The notes below the pieces were generated by a model. The model saw only the letters and a program-made list of their open reading frames with translations. It was not told the DNA's origin and ran no database searches. The translations under genes were made by a program, and so were the position numbers. A stretch of DNA of 47,137 nucleotides, from positions 1-47,137 of the forward strand of contig JAAYEH010000608.1 in NCBI GenBank assembly GCA_012728855.1. The letters run 5' to 3'. This DNA comes from Rhodopirellula sp. Lineage in GTDB: Bacteria; Planctomycetota; Planctomycetia; Pirellulales; Thermoguttaceae. Shown here piece by piece: positions 8,422 through 16,693 of this stretch; position 1 is the stretch's first letter; every line of letters starts with the position of its first letter.

Positions 8422-8880
8422 TGAATTTCTCCCGTCGTATCCAAGGTGTTTTGTGCGATTCGGAAGCCACCCCACGTCCCCGGACGGTGCCGGCCGGGGC
8501 GGCGGTGTTCGCCCTCTTTCAGGATGTCGAATCGCGGCCGCAATGGCAAGGCGAGCGGCAGAAATTCGTAGCCTGACTCTCCGAGTCGGGGCTTCGAAGC
8601 CCCGACTCGGAGAGTCAGGCTACGTCCGAGTCGGGTAGATTCTTTTCTGCCGCTCGCGCAAGAGCAGCCCGGCGGATGGAAATACCAGCCGATGTTGGGG
8701 CAAACCCGCCTGTCGACTGTGCCAACGGGGGAGTTCCTGCGGTCGATCGAGGTATGGTGTGCCGTGCCGACGTGTGTCGGCCGGTTGCACCTCCTTCGGT
8801 GTGAAACGTAGAATCTCGGTCATGGGTAGCCGTGGGATCTCCCCGGTCGGTAGACGTCAACAACCAAGAGGGAGTCGAAC
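8422..8880. other. Divergent intergenic region
   Basis: This 459-base gap separates the minus-strand Trm112-hypA pair from the plus-strand secreted protein gene, so it should hold promoters for both. I see no gene in it. Its main feature is the 58-base perfect palindrome at 8567-8624. A purine-rich AGAGGGAG just before 8881 can serve as ribosome binding site. Confidence 0.55.
8567..8624. repeat. 58-base perfect palindrome
   Basis: Every base from 8567 to 8624 pairs with its mirror position around the centre TTCGAA (8593-8598): the left arm begins CGTAGCCTGACTCTCC and the right arm is its exact complement. There is no loop, so it can extrude as a cruciform or form a hairpin in single-stranded DNA or RNA. 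The motif GCGTAGCCTG also occurs within the repeat at 15520-15530, hinting at a related sequence. It lies between divergent genes. Confidence 0.9.
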
Positions 8881-10476
8881 ATGCCGAAACCATCCAGATC
8901 CACCATCAGTCGTTGTCTATTCGTCGCCCAGACGCTTGCGGCAACGGCGGCAGTTGTTTTCGCCTTGCCGGCGGGCGGCCGCGCTGGAGCGGCAGACGAG
9001 GCCATCGACGTCGGCTCGCGACGGGAGTTGTTTGTCGGCGGGTTCCTGGTCGACCGGCTGGGCGGGGGAGCCAAGTTGCAACTGCACCATCCCGTGCCGC
9101 GCGAGATCGTTCTCGTGCATGATGCGCCGTGGGAAGGGTCCGGCAGCGGATACCACAGCGTTTTCCAAGACGGCAATCTTTACCGCATGTATTACAAGGC
9201 ATGGCATTTGGATGTCTCCAAGGGCAAGGTCAACACCGGCTCCCATCCGCTCTTCTGCTGCTATGCCGAAAGCGACGACGGCATCCGCTGGCGTAAGCCG
9301 GAACTGGGGCTGCACGAATTCAACGGTTCCACGGCGAACAACATTACCATCGCCAGCGGCACGATGGGCGCCATCACCGTCGATGCCGGCCACCCCGCCG
9401 TGTTCAAGGACGAGAATCCCGACGCGCCGGCCGACGCCCGCTACAAAGCGATCGTGCGGTCGCCGAAACCGCACGGCCTGCACGCTCTCAAATCTCCCGA
9501 CGGGCTTCACTGGTCGCCGATGGCCGACGCCCCGGTGATTACCAGCGGCGCCTTCGACTCCCAAAACCTTGCCTTTTGGGATCCGGTTCGCAAGGAATAC
9601 CGCGCCTACTGGCGGATTTTCACCGCGGGGGTGACCGATGTGAAGAATTGGAAGCCCGGCGGTGTGCGGGCGATCCGCACGGCGACGTCGCCGGACTTCC
9701 TGCACTGGAGCGAACCGGTCGACGTCGCCTACGTCGATTCGCCCTCCGAGCACCTCTACACGAACCAGATCAAGCATTACTACCGCGCGCCGCACATCTT
9801 CATCGGTTTTCCGACGCGGTACATCGAACGCGGCTGGTCGCCGTCGATGCGGGCGTTGCCGGAGCCGGAACATCGCCAGTGGCGGGCGGAAGCCAGCCTC
9901 CGTTACGGCACGGCGTTGACCGAAGGGCTGCTGATGGCCAGTCGCGACGGCGTGTTGTTTCACCGCTGGAACGATGCGTTTTTACGTCCCGGCATCGAGC
10001 GCGAAGGGACGTGGCACTACGGGCATCAGTACATCGGCTGGCACGTCGTCGAAACGAAGTCGGACGTCCAGGGCGCGCCCAACGAACTTTCGCTCTACGC
10101 CAGCGAGAACTACTGGACCGGCAACAGCAGCGAACTCCGCCGCTACACGCTCCGCCTCGACGGCTTCGTCTCGGCCAGCGCTGCGATGAGCGGCGGGGAA
10201 CTGGTCACGAAGCCGTTGGTTTTCCAGGGCAAACAGTTGCAGTTGAACTTCTCCACGTCCGCCGCCGGCACGGTCCGCGTCGAACTTCAAGATGCCGGAG
10301 GCCAGCCCATCCCCGGCTTCGCGGAGGCCGACTGCGACGAGGTCTTCGGCGATGCGATCCAGCGGACGGTTACGTGGAAGGGCGCCCCGGACGTCAGCTC
10401 GCTTGCCGGCAAGCCCCTGCGCTTGCGATTCGTGCTCAACGATGCCGACGTGTACGCGTTTCAGTTTTGCCCGTGA
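8881..10476 (+). CDS. Secreted beta-propeller-like protein (glycosidase-like)
   Basis: A 531-residue exported protein. The N-terminus has a signal peptide (basic start, hydrophobic stretch to about residue 37, Ala-rich cleavage region before ADEAID). The body has repeated short strands with Trp, Tyr and Asp-Gly turns (YHSVFQDGNLYRMYY, YAESDDGIRWRKPEL, SPDGLHWSPM, SPDFLHWSEP), the pattern of five-bladed propellers such as GH32/GH43-type proteins. The last 130 residues form a separate beta-rich domain, possibly a jelly-roll. I do not see a catalytic triad I can name with confidence, so enzyme activity is an inference. Proteins like this are common in planctomycetes and are usually annotated as hypothetical. 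ATG 8881 with an upstream AGAGGGAG is the start. Confidence 0.7.
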   Translation: MPKPSRSTISRCLFVAQTLAATAAVVFALPAGGRAGAADEAIDVGSRRELFVGGFLVDRLGGGAKLQLHHPVPREIVLVHDAPWEGSGSGYHSVFQDGNLYRMYYKAWHLDVSKGKVNTGSHPLFCCYAESDDGIRWRKPELGLHEFNGSTANNITIASGTMGAITVDAGHPAVFKDENPDAPADARYKAIVRSPKPHGLHALKSPDGLHWSPMADAPVITSGAFDSQNLAFWDPVRKEYRAYWRIFTAGVTDVKNWKPGGVRAIRTATSPDFLHWSEPVDVAYVDSPSEHLYTNQIKHYYRAPHIFIGFPTRYIERGWSPSMRALPEPEHRQWRAEASLRYGTALTEGLLMASRDGVLFHRWNDAFLRPGIEREGTWHYGHQYIGWHVVETKSDVQGAPNELSLYASENYWTGNSSELRRYTLRLDGFVSASAAMSGGELVTKPLVFQGKQLQLNFSTSAAGTVRVELQDAGGQPIPGFAEADCDEVFGDAIQRTVTWKGAPDVSSLAGKPLRLRFVLNDADVYAFQFCP

Positions 10477-10492
10477 CCCGCCCGGCCATCGT

Positions 10493-10526
10493 GTGGGGCC
10501 AGGCGATCACCGGCGATTTGCCCCAC
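10493..10526. terminator. Possible bidirectional hairpin between convergent genes
   Basis: GTGGGGC at 10493-10499 is complementary to GCCCCAC at 10520-10526, with a further CCGCCC/GGGCGG match outside it if a nine-base bulge is allowed. It sits between the secreted protein gene and fabI, which converge. There is no T-tract, so intrinsic termination is weakly supported. Confidence 0.3.
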
Positions 10527-10563
10527 GGGCGGCATCCGCCTGCTGCGATTCCATGCGACGGCG

Positions 10564-11337
10564 TCAAAGGCCCACGATACTGTAGCCGCAATCGACGTGA
10601 AGGATTTCTCCGGTGACCGCGCCGGCAAAATCACTGAGCAGGTAGAGCCCGGTCGTGCCCAATTCTTTCGGGTCGACGTTGCGGGGCAAACAGGACTTGC
10701 GGACGGCGTGGTCTCGCATCTCGTCGAAACTGGAGATGCCGGCGGAACTGAGCGTCCGCATCGGGCCGGCGCTGATGGCATTGACCCGGATCCCTTTACT
10801 CCGCCCGAGATCCCAGGCCAGGTAGCGGACCGTGTGCTCCAACGTCGCCTTGCAGACGCCCATGAGATTGTAGCCGGGCATCACCTTCTCGCCGCCGAAG
10901 TAGCTGATGGTGACGATCGCGCCACCCTCGGACATCAGGGGAGCGGCCGCGCGGCTGACCGCCACGAGACTGTAGGCGCTGATGTCCATCGCCAGATGCC
11001 AGCCCTCCCGGCTGCACTCGAGGTACGGCTTGCGGAGTTCCTGCGGCGGCGCAAAGGCGATCGAATGAATCAGGAAGTCGAGCCCTCCGTGTGCGTGGCC
11101 GACCGCGGCGAAGAGCCGGTCGATGTCTTCGTCCTTCTGCACGTCGCACGGCAGGAGAACCTTCGGTTGCAGCGGATCGACAAGCTGCCGAACCCGTCGC
11201 TCGCTGGAAGGGCTGGGCAGGTGCGTGAAGGACAATTCCGCTCCTTCCGCCACCAGCGCTTCGGTCATCGCCCAGGCGATGCTGCGGTCGTTGGCGATGC
11301 CCATCACCAGACCGACTTTGCCGGCAAACATGCCCAT
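10564..11337 (-). CDS. fabI: Enoyl-[acyl-carrier-protein] reductase (NADH), FabI type
   Basis: The last step of each fatty acid elongation cycle: NADH-dependent reduction of trans-2-enoyl-ACP. The 257-residue product is a short-chain dehydrogenase with the FabI-type nucleotide site (GIANDRSIAWA near residue 13), SIAFAPPQEL near residue 93, and the active-site residues Tyr146, Tyr156 and Lys163, which fall at exactly the numbers known for the E. coli enzyme. The C-terminus GEILHVDCGYSIVGL is typical. It lies downstream of the acyl-CoA dehydrogenase gene, separated by 126 bases that contain the hairpin element 11360-11450, so co-transcription with the etf block is uncertain. It is the target class of triclosan, as known for FabI. 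Confidence 0.95.
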   Translation of the reverse strand: MGMFAGKVGLVMGIANDRSIAWAMTEALVAEGAELSFTHLPSPSSERRVRQLVDPLQPKVLLPCDVQKDEDIDRLFAAVGHAHGGLDFLIHSIAFAPPQELRKPYLECSREGWHLAMDISAYSLVAVSRAAAPLMSEGGAIVTISYFGGEKVMPGYNLMGVCKATLEHTVRYLAWDLGRSKGIRVNAISAGPMRTLSSAGISSFDEMRDHAVRKSCLPRNVDPKELGTTGLYLLSDFAGAVTGEILHVDCGYSIVGL

Positions 11338-11359
11338 CTCGCTTGCCCCTTTTGAGAGT

Positions 11360-11450
11360 CTGTCCGGAAACGGGGACAGGCACCCTAAATCTTGTACATT
11401 GACGCGACCGAAAACACAACATCCGGGAGCCAGTCCCCGTTTCCGGACAG
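11360..11450. repeat. Mismatch-core hairpin element, copy 1
   Basis: Perfect 18-base outer arms (11360-11377 and 11433-11450) start CTGTCCGGAAAC and end in the shared core GGGGAC. Beyond the core an unpaired A faces an unpaired A, then GGC pairs with GCC, a second A faces an A, and CCC pairs with GGG before the loop. The same core with the same mismatches occurs at 32443-32529 and 34993-35092 and, in part, at 30730-30852, while the outer arms differ. It lies between the acyl-CoA dehydrogenase gene and fabI. Confidence 0.85.
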
Positions 11451-11463
11451 CCGCTGACTGCGA

Positions 11464-13206
11464 TCAGTCGCTGGACGGCACCGGGCCGGCCAGAAGTTCG
11501 TATTCTTCCATTGCCGAGGCGTCGCCCGTGAGAACCTGCTCGCAGTTCATCCGCAGCACGGCGAGTTGACCTTCGATGAAGCGGCGGGCCACGCGGACCT
11601 TGCGCTCGCTGGCACGGGCTTGTCCCAGCAAGAGATGTCCGACGATGACGATGATGGCGGAATCGACCAGCCGCCGGCCGGAAAGATCGAGATAGGTCGT
11701 CGGCCGCGACTTGACGAAGGCGACCGCTTCCAGGATCCGCCGTTTGGCGTCGAGAAGCTTCTGCTTCAACTCCGCCAGGAGCGGTTCCTCGTACTCGACT
11801 CGCTCCAATTCGGCCACGTAGTTCTCAAACCCGCCCGAGGTGACGCCACGGACCGCCGCCACCACCTGCAACTGGCTGGTGCCTTCGTAGATGGTGGTGA
11901 TCCGCGAGTCGCGGAGATAGCGCTCGGCGGCATAGTCTCGCATATAGCCGGAACCGCCGAGAACCTGGATCGCCGTATGGGCCACCCAGCAGGCCATCTC
12001 GGAAGCGTAGTATTTGCTCATCGGCGTCAACATGCCGTTCATGCGCTTGAAGGCGCGCGAACGTTGCTTCCGCTCCTTCTGCTCGTCCTTGTCGAGATCC
12101 TTGCTCCACTCCAGGATTCGCAGGTTATTGTTCTCCTGGTCGCAAATGGCGCTGGTTTCGTAGGTCAGCGTGCGGGCGGCCTCGATGGCGATCTGCATAT
12201 CGGTCACCATTTCGGCCACGGCCGGCAGCCGCTCGATCGGCACGCCGAATTGTTGGCGGGTGTGGGCGTAGGTCCGCGCCAGCCGATAGGCCGCTTCGGC
12301 GATTCCCAGCGACTGGGCCGCGATGCCGATTCGGGCACCGTTCATCAGCGCCATGACGTAGGTGATCAAGCCGCGCTGCCGCTCGCCGACCAGTCGGGCC
12401 GGCGTGTCTTCGAATACCAGTTCGCAGGTCGGCGACCCGTGAATTCCCAGCTTGTGTTCCAGATGGCGGACGCGCACCTTCTCGGACCGCTCCGAAATGA
12501 AGAGGCTCAGCCCGCGGCCATCGCTGATCTCCGGCTCGCTGCGAGCGAGCGTGAGGAGGATTTCGCCGCAACCGTTGGTGATGAATCGCTTCACGCCGTT
12601 GAGATACCAGTTGCCGTTTTCATCCTGGTGGGCCCGCAGGCGGACGGCCTGCAGGTCGCTGCCGGCGTCCGGCTCGGTGAGGACCATTGCCCCGGTGACT
12701 TCCCCCTCGGCGAACCGCGGGAGGACTTCGTCCTTGATCTCCTGGCTGGCGAAGGCGTTGACCGTTTCGGCGATCCCTTGGAGGCCGAACATGTTCATGA
12801 ACGAGGCATCGGCGCGGCTGACGATCTCCGTGGCCATCGTGTAGATCAGGTTCGGGCAGTTCAGGCCGCCGTACTTGCGCGGCAGCGTGAAGCCCATCAG
12901 GTCGGCCCGGGCCATGCGATCGAGGTTCTGTTGCACCAGGGGGTGCAGCGTGACGGTGCCGTCCTCGTTGAGCCGATTGCCTTCCTCGTCGACCTGCTCG
13001 GCGTTGACGGCGACCGTCTCGGCCGCCACCTGGCCGGCGATCTCCAGCACGCGGCGATAGTTGTCGACCGCGTCCTGCTCGTCGACCGGCGCGTAGTCGG
13101 CGTCGCCGTTCTCGGCGTCCAACTCCTGGATGCGGGCCAACGCCTTCAGATCCATGTAGTTGAAGAGGAACTGGATATCCTGGTTGTCGAGAAAGAAGTT
13201 AGCCAC
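11464..13206 (-). CDS. Acyl-CoA dehydrogenase family protein
   Basis: A 580-residue FAD enzyme that oxidises an acyl-CoA to the 2-enoyl-CoA and passes electrons to ETF. Family marks: FTLPRKYGGLN, the FAD/substrate loop VLTEPDAGSDL near residue 195, the GxxxA helix region with YAHTRQQFGV, and IYEGTSQLQ whose Glu is the usual catalytic base. There are about 70 extra N-terminal residues and a C-terminal extension of 120 residues beyond the core, as in the larger (ACAD9/VLCAD-like) members. It starts with GTG 13206, with GGAG eight bases upstream. It follows etfA by 96 bases on the same strand, so ETF is the likely electron acceptor. Substrate chain length is not evident. Confidence 0.9.
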   Translation of the reverse strand: MANFFLDNQDIQFLFNYMDLKALARIQELDAENGDADYAPVDEQDAVDNYRRVLEIAGQVAAETVAVNAEQVDEEGNRLNEDGTVTLHPLVQQNLDRMARADLMGFTLPRKYGGLNCPNLIYTMATEIVSRADASFMNMFGLQGIAETVNAFASQEIKDEVLPRFAEGEVTGAMVLTEPDAGSDLQAVRLRAHQDENGNWYLNGVKRFITNGCGEILLTLARSEPEISDGRGLSLFISERSEKVRVRHLEHKLGIHGSPTCELVFEDTPARLVGERQRGLITYVMALMNGARIGIAAQSLGIAEAAYRLARTYAHTRQQFGVPIERLPAVAEMVTDMQIAIEAARTLTYETSAICDQENNNLRILEWSKDLDKDEQKERKQRSRAFKRMNGMLTPMSKYYASEMACWVAHTAIQVLGGSGYMRDYAAERYLRDSRITTIYEGTSQLQVVAAVRGVTSGGFENYVAELERVEYEEPLLAELKQKLLDAKRRILEAVAFVKSRPTTYLDLSGRRLVDSAIIVIVGHLLLGQARASERKVRVARRFIEGQLAVLRMNCEQVLTGDASAMEEYELLAGPVPSSD

Positions 13207-13302
13207 GGGCGGACTCCACGGAAAGTATATTGTCGCTTTACCGCGAGGCTTGCAGTGGGAAGCCGCGCGGTGGCTCGCTTGCCTATCGAAAAAAAGTCCG
13301 AA

Positions 13303-14331
13303 CTAACGGCGTTCTTTGATCGCCTTGATCATCATGGGAATCACCTTCTTCATGTCGCCGACGATGCCGTAATGAGCGACCGACATGATGGGGGCGTCGC
13401 GATCGGTGTTGATCGCAATGATCTTGGCCGACTCTTCCATTCCGGCACGGTGCTGCACGGCGCCGCTGATGCCGGCGGCGATGTAGAGCGCCGGGCGGAC
13501 GGTGGTGCCGGTCTGCCCGATTTGGTGCTCCTTGCCGATGTAGCCGCCATCGACCGCAGCGCGGCTGGCGCCGACCGCCCCGCCGATGGCCGCCGCCAGA
13601 TCATGGATCAACCGGAAGTTCTCCTTGCTCCCTACCCCGCCGCCGCCCGCCACAATGACGCGGGCGCCCTTGAGGTTCACCTTGCGAGGCTCGATATGCC
13701 GCTGGATCAGCTTCAAAGCCAGTAGCGCGTCGTCCAATTCGACCTTCTCTTCGACGATGTTTCCGCGGCGGGAGTCGTCGGCCGGCTTCAACGGCATGAC
13801 GCCCTCGCGGACGGTGGCCATCTGCGGCCACCAGTCGTAGTTGACGATGGTGGCGATAATGTTGCCGCCGAAAGCCGGGCGAATTTGCAGGAGGAGGTTT
13901 TGGTGGAGCGTCTTCGTCTTGGGATCGGTGACGTCGCTGATCTCCAGGTCGGTGCAGTCGGCCGTCATGCCGGCCCGCATCTCCGAAGCGACGCGCGGGG
14001 CCAGGTCGCGCCCGATCGACGTTGCCCCGTAGATCACGATCTGCGGTTTGTGACGCTCGATCAGCGCCGACATCACCCGCGCGTAAGGCAGCGTCTGGAA
14101 ATGACCGAGTTTGGGATCCTCGACGAGGTAAACATTGTCGATGCCGTGGGCGATCAACTGCTGGGCCAGCGGCCGGACATTCTTGCCCGGCAAGGCGGCG
14201 GCCGTTTTCACACCCAGGGTATCGGCCAATTCACGGGCTTTGCCGCAGAGTTCCAAGACGACCTCGTGCAGCGAGCCCTCTTCTTGTTCGGCGAAAACCC
14301 ACACTTCGCCCTGGCGGTTCGGTTCGATCAT
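13303..14331 (-). CDS. etfA: Electron transfer flavoprotein alpha subunit
   Basis: The 342-residue alpha subunit of ETF, which carries the FAD that receives electrons from acyl-CoA dehydrogenases. The N-terminal domain (VWVFAEQEEG onward) is the ETF alpha/beta fold; the C-terminal FAD domain has VIVAGGGGVGSKENFRLI near residue 225, GASRAAVDGGYI, and GQTGTTVRPALYIAAGISG, the family signature around the flavin. It is about 20 residues longer than the usual 310-320. It starts 39 bases after the etfB stop, in an evident operon, and precedes the acyl-CoA dehydrogenase gene. Confidence 0.95.
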   Translation of the reverse strand: MIEPNRQGEVWVFAEQEEGSLHEVVLELCGKARELADTLGVKTAAALPGKNVRPLAQQLIAHGIDNVYLVEDPKLGHFQTLPYARVMSALIERHKPQIVIYGATSIGRDLAPRVASEMRAGMTADCTDLEISDVTDPKTKTLHQNLLLQIRPAFGGNIIATIVNYDWWPQMATVREGVMPLKPADDSRRGNIVEEKVELDDALLALKLIQRHIEPRKVNLKGARVIVAGGGGVGSKENFRLIHDLAAAIGGAVGASRAAVDGGYIGKEHQIGQTGTTVRPALYIAAGISGAVQHRAGMEESAKIIAINTDRDAPIMSVAHYGIVGDMKKVIPMMIKAIKERR

Positions 14332-14370
14332 GGTCTTGTGTGTGTCCGGGATCTATGTCGTGAACGGCGG

Positions 14371-15294
14371 TTAGCCGAGCGTTCGGTCAATCACCAACTC
14401 ATGGATCATCTGGCGGACGCCGTCTTCGGTCGCCTGCACTTCGGTGTAGCCTTCCTTGGTGAGCACGATCGACTGCACGCGGAAGACCTTGGTGGGCGAG
14501 CCGGCCAGGCCGCATCGCTCGAGGTCCGCCCCGATATCGTCGAGGCTCCACTGCCGCAGCAGCAGCCCTTTTTCCTCGAAGGCGGCGGCGCGGCGACCGG
14601 CTTCGGCCTGGACGTCGTCGTCCGAGACGCCCGCCTGCTCCGCCTTCACCTCGCCGACGATTTCGGCCATCACCTTGGCCCGCTTGAACCGCATCACCCG
14701 CCGGGCTTTCGGCGGACGCGGCTTGTTCGCCGAGCCGATCACGGTGATCAATACCGGCAGTTTCCCTTCGACGATCTCCCAGCCGTGTCCGATATTTCGC
14801 CGGATTCGCACCACCGGCCCGTCCAGACTGACGAGTTGTTCGAGATAGGTGACTTGCGGAATGCCCAGTTTCTCGGCACACTGGGGCCCGACCTGCGCGG
14901 TATCGCCGTCGATTGCCTGGCGGCCGGCAAAGACCATGTCATAGCGGGAGATGGTTTTCACCGCCTGGCTGAGAATGTAGCTGGTCGCCAGGGTGTCGCT
15001 GGCGGCCGCGCGACGGTCGGTGAGGAGGATGCCTCGGTCCGCGCCTCGAAAAAGGCAGGCCCTCAATACATCCGCTGCTTTGGGGGGGCCCATCGTCAAC
15101 GCTGTGACGGTGCCGCCGTAGTTGTCGCGAACCTCCAGGGCGGTCTCCAGGGCGTTGAGATCCTCGGGGTTGAAAATCGTCGGTAGCGCAGCCCGGTTGA
15201 CGGTCCCGTCTTCCTTCATCGCCTCGGCCGTGACATTGGCCGTGTCGGGAACCTGCTTGACGAGCACAATACTGTCGTAAGGCACTGCGAACAC
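14371..15294 (-). CDS. etfB: Electron transfer flavoprotein beta subunit
   Basis: The 307-residue beta subunit of ETF, partner of the alpha subunit encoded immediately downstream; it holds the AMP and completes the FAD pocket. It begins SIVLVKQVPDTANVT, has NPEDLNALETALEVRDNYG, the AMP-binding region VTALTMGPPKA near residue 65, and GRQAIDGDTAQVGPQ, the ETF beta signature. At 307 residues it is longer than the usual ~255: the last 70 residues continue past the normal end. Both possible starts are GTG: 15294 or 15285; the second has GGAG eight bases upstream and may be the real one. It is the first gene of the etfB-etfA-acd run. Confidence 0.94.
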   Translation of the reverse strand: MFAVPYDSIVLVKQVPDTANVTAEAMKEDGTVNRAALPTIFNPEDLNALETALEVRDNYGGTVTALTMGPPKAADVLRACLFRGADRGILLTDRRAAASDTLATSYILSQAVKTISRYDMVFAGRQAIDGDTAQVGPQCAEKLGIPQVTYLEQLVSLDGPVVRIRRNIGHGWEIVEGKLPVLITVIGSANKPRPPKARRVMRFKRAKVMAEIVGEVKAEQAGVSDDDVQAEAGRRAAAFEEKGLLLRQWSLDDIGADLERCGLAGSPTKVFRVQSIVLTKEGYTEVQATEDGVRQMIHELVIDRTLG

Positions 15295-15495
15295 TCCGCA
15301 AACTACAAAGGGTAAAGCCCGGAAGGTTATCAGCCGTGAAACAGCAGGTCAACCCCTGCTTTTATGTAAAACAGGAAAGAATGGATAAACAGGGCACTGC
15401 CCCCCACCTCGCAAACCTTTGCCGAATCCGTAAAATGGCGAGAAATCATTTTACCGTCTGAACCACAGTTTGTGTGGGGAGTTTTGCGGAAAGCC

Positions 15496-15617
15496 AGATC
15501 CCACTTGCCGAGCGGGATCTGCGTAGCCTGCCCCCCTGCTCGACAGGGTGACACGCAGCAAGAAGCTCGCTCCAGAGACAGGGCCACAATAAAGATCCCG
15601 CTCGGCAAGCGGGATCT
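15496..15617. repeat. Dispersed inverted-end repeat, copy 2
   Basis: The ends at 15496-15520 and 15593-15617 are inverted copies of each other with a single mismatch in 25 bases: AGATCCC(A/G)CT, TGCCG, AGCGGGATCT. Each end is a hairpin of its own, and the two loops (TGCCG and CGGCA) are complementary. The right end finishes 13 bases before the bioB start codon, so the element occupies what should be the bioB leader. Related copies lie at 1032-1137 and 32371-32421. Confidence 0.85.
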
Positions 15618-15630
15618 ACCAGGAACCTCG

Positions 15631-16638
15631 ATGAAGAATTCACCCGTTGGTAACTCCATCGATTGGCAGGCTTTGGCCGATCGTGCCCTTGATGGCGACC
15701 GCATTACGCAATGCGAGGGGGAGGCGATCCTCGCCAGCGCGGACCACGACCTGCTCGACCTGCTCGCCGCTGCCTACCGCGTGCGACATTGCTATTTCGG
15801 CAACCGCGTCCATCTCAACTTCCTGATCAGCGCCAAGAGCGGGCACTGTTCGGAAGACTGCGGCTACTGCTCGCAGTCGAAAATCTCCACGGCCGACATC
15901 CCCAAACACCACCTGCTCGAAGCCGAACAGATCCTCGAGGGCGCCCGGATGGCGGCCGAGCGGAAGGCGCGGACGTATTGCATCGTCTTGTCCGGTCGCG
16001 GGCCGAATCAGGCCGCAATGGATCAGATCGCCGAGATCGTCCCACAGATCAAGGCTCGCTATGCGCTGAACGTCTGCGCGAGCCTCGGCCTGTTGACTCT
16101 CGAGCAAGCCCGGTGTCTGAAGGCCTGCGGCGTCGACCGGGTCAACCATAATCTCAACACGTCGGAGCGATTCTATCCTCGCATCTGCACCACGCACACG
16201 TATCAGGACCGGCTGGCCACGCTCCGCGCCGTCCGCGGCGCCGGACTTGAAATCTGCTCTGGCGGGATTATCGGAATGGGCGAGGAACCGGCTGATGTGG
16301 TCGAGCTTGCCCTGCGGGTGGGCGAGTTGGAAGTGGACGCGGTGCCGATCAACTTTCTGCTGCCCATTGCCGGCACGCCGCTGGAGGGCCGGGGCGGTCT
16401 GAATCCCCGTTATTGCCTCAAGGTTCTCGCGCTGTTTCGCCTGGCGAACCCCAAGTGCGAGTTGCGAGTCGCCGCGGGACGCGAAGTCCATCTCGGCCCC
16501 TTACAACCGCTGAGCCTCTATGCGGCCAACTCGATTTTTGTCGGCGACTATCTGACCACCGCCGGGCAGGCGCCGGATGAAGATTACCGCATGATCGACG
16601 CACTGGGATTCGAGGCGGTGACAGACGCCTTGAGCTAG
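15631..16638 (+). CDS. bioB: Biotin synthase
   Basis: A radical-SAM enzyme that inserts sulfur into dethiobiotin to make biotin. The 335-residue product has the radical-SAM cysteines CSEDCGYC (Cys73, Cys77, Cys80) binding the 4Fe-4S cluster, then YCIVLSGRGP, NVCASLGLL and EICSGGIIGMGE, which supply the cysteines for the second, sulfur-donating 2Fe-2S cluster. LPIAGTPL and the C-terminal NSIFVGDYLTTAGQ are typical. I chose ATG 15631 because the upstream frame reads through the repeat at 15496-15617 and is not family-like. No other bio gene is in the window, although the aminotransferase at 18022-16694 is convergent with it and is not of the BioA type. Confidence 0.95.
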   Translation: MKNSPVGNSIDWQALADRALDGDRITQCEGEAILASADHDLLDLLAAAYRVRHCYFGNRVHLNFLISAKSGHCSEDCGYCSQSKISTADIPKHHLLEAEQILEGARMAAERKARTYCIVLSGRGPNQAAMDQIAEIVPQIKARYALNVCASLGLLTLEQARCLKACGVDRVNHNLNTSERFYPRICTTHTYQDRLATLRAVRGAGLEICSGGIIGMGEEPADVVELALRVGELEVDAVPINFLLPIAGTPLEGRGGLNPRYCLKVLALFRLANPKCELRVAAGREVHLGPLQPLSLYAANSIFVGDYLTTAGQAPDEDYRMIDALGFEAVTDALS

Positions 16639-16693
16639 CACACCCTCTTTATCCCCGCCCTCTCCACCTGCAACATCTTTGAACGCCCATCTC

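Noticed and set aside
11566..13725. A 719-codon open frame on the plus strand opposite the acyl-CoA dehydrogenase and etfA
   Set aside because: It is antisense to two clear genes, and its composition (Asp/His/Gly/Val-rich, no family motifs) is that of a high-GC shadow frame.
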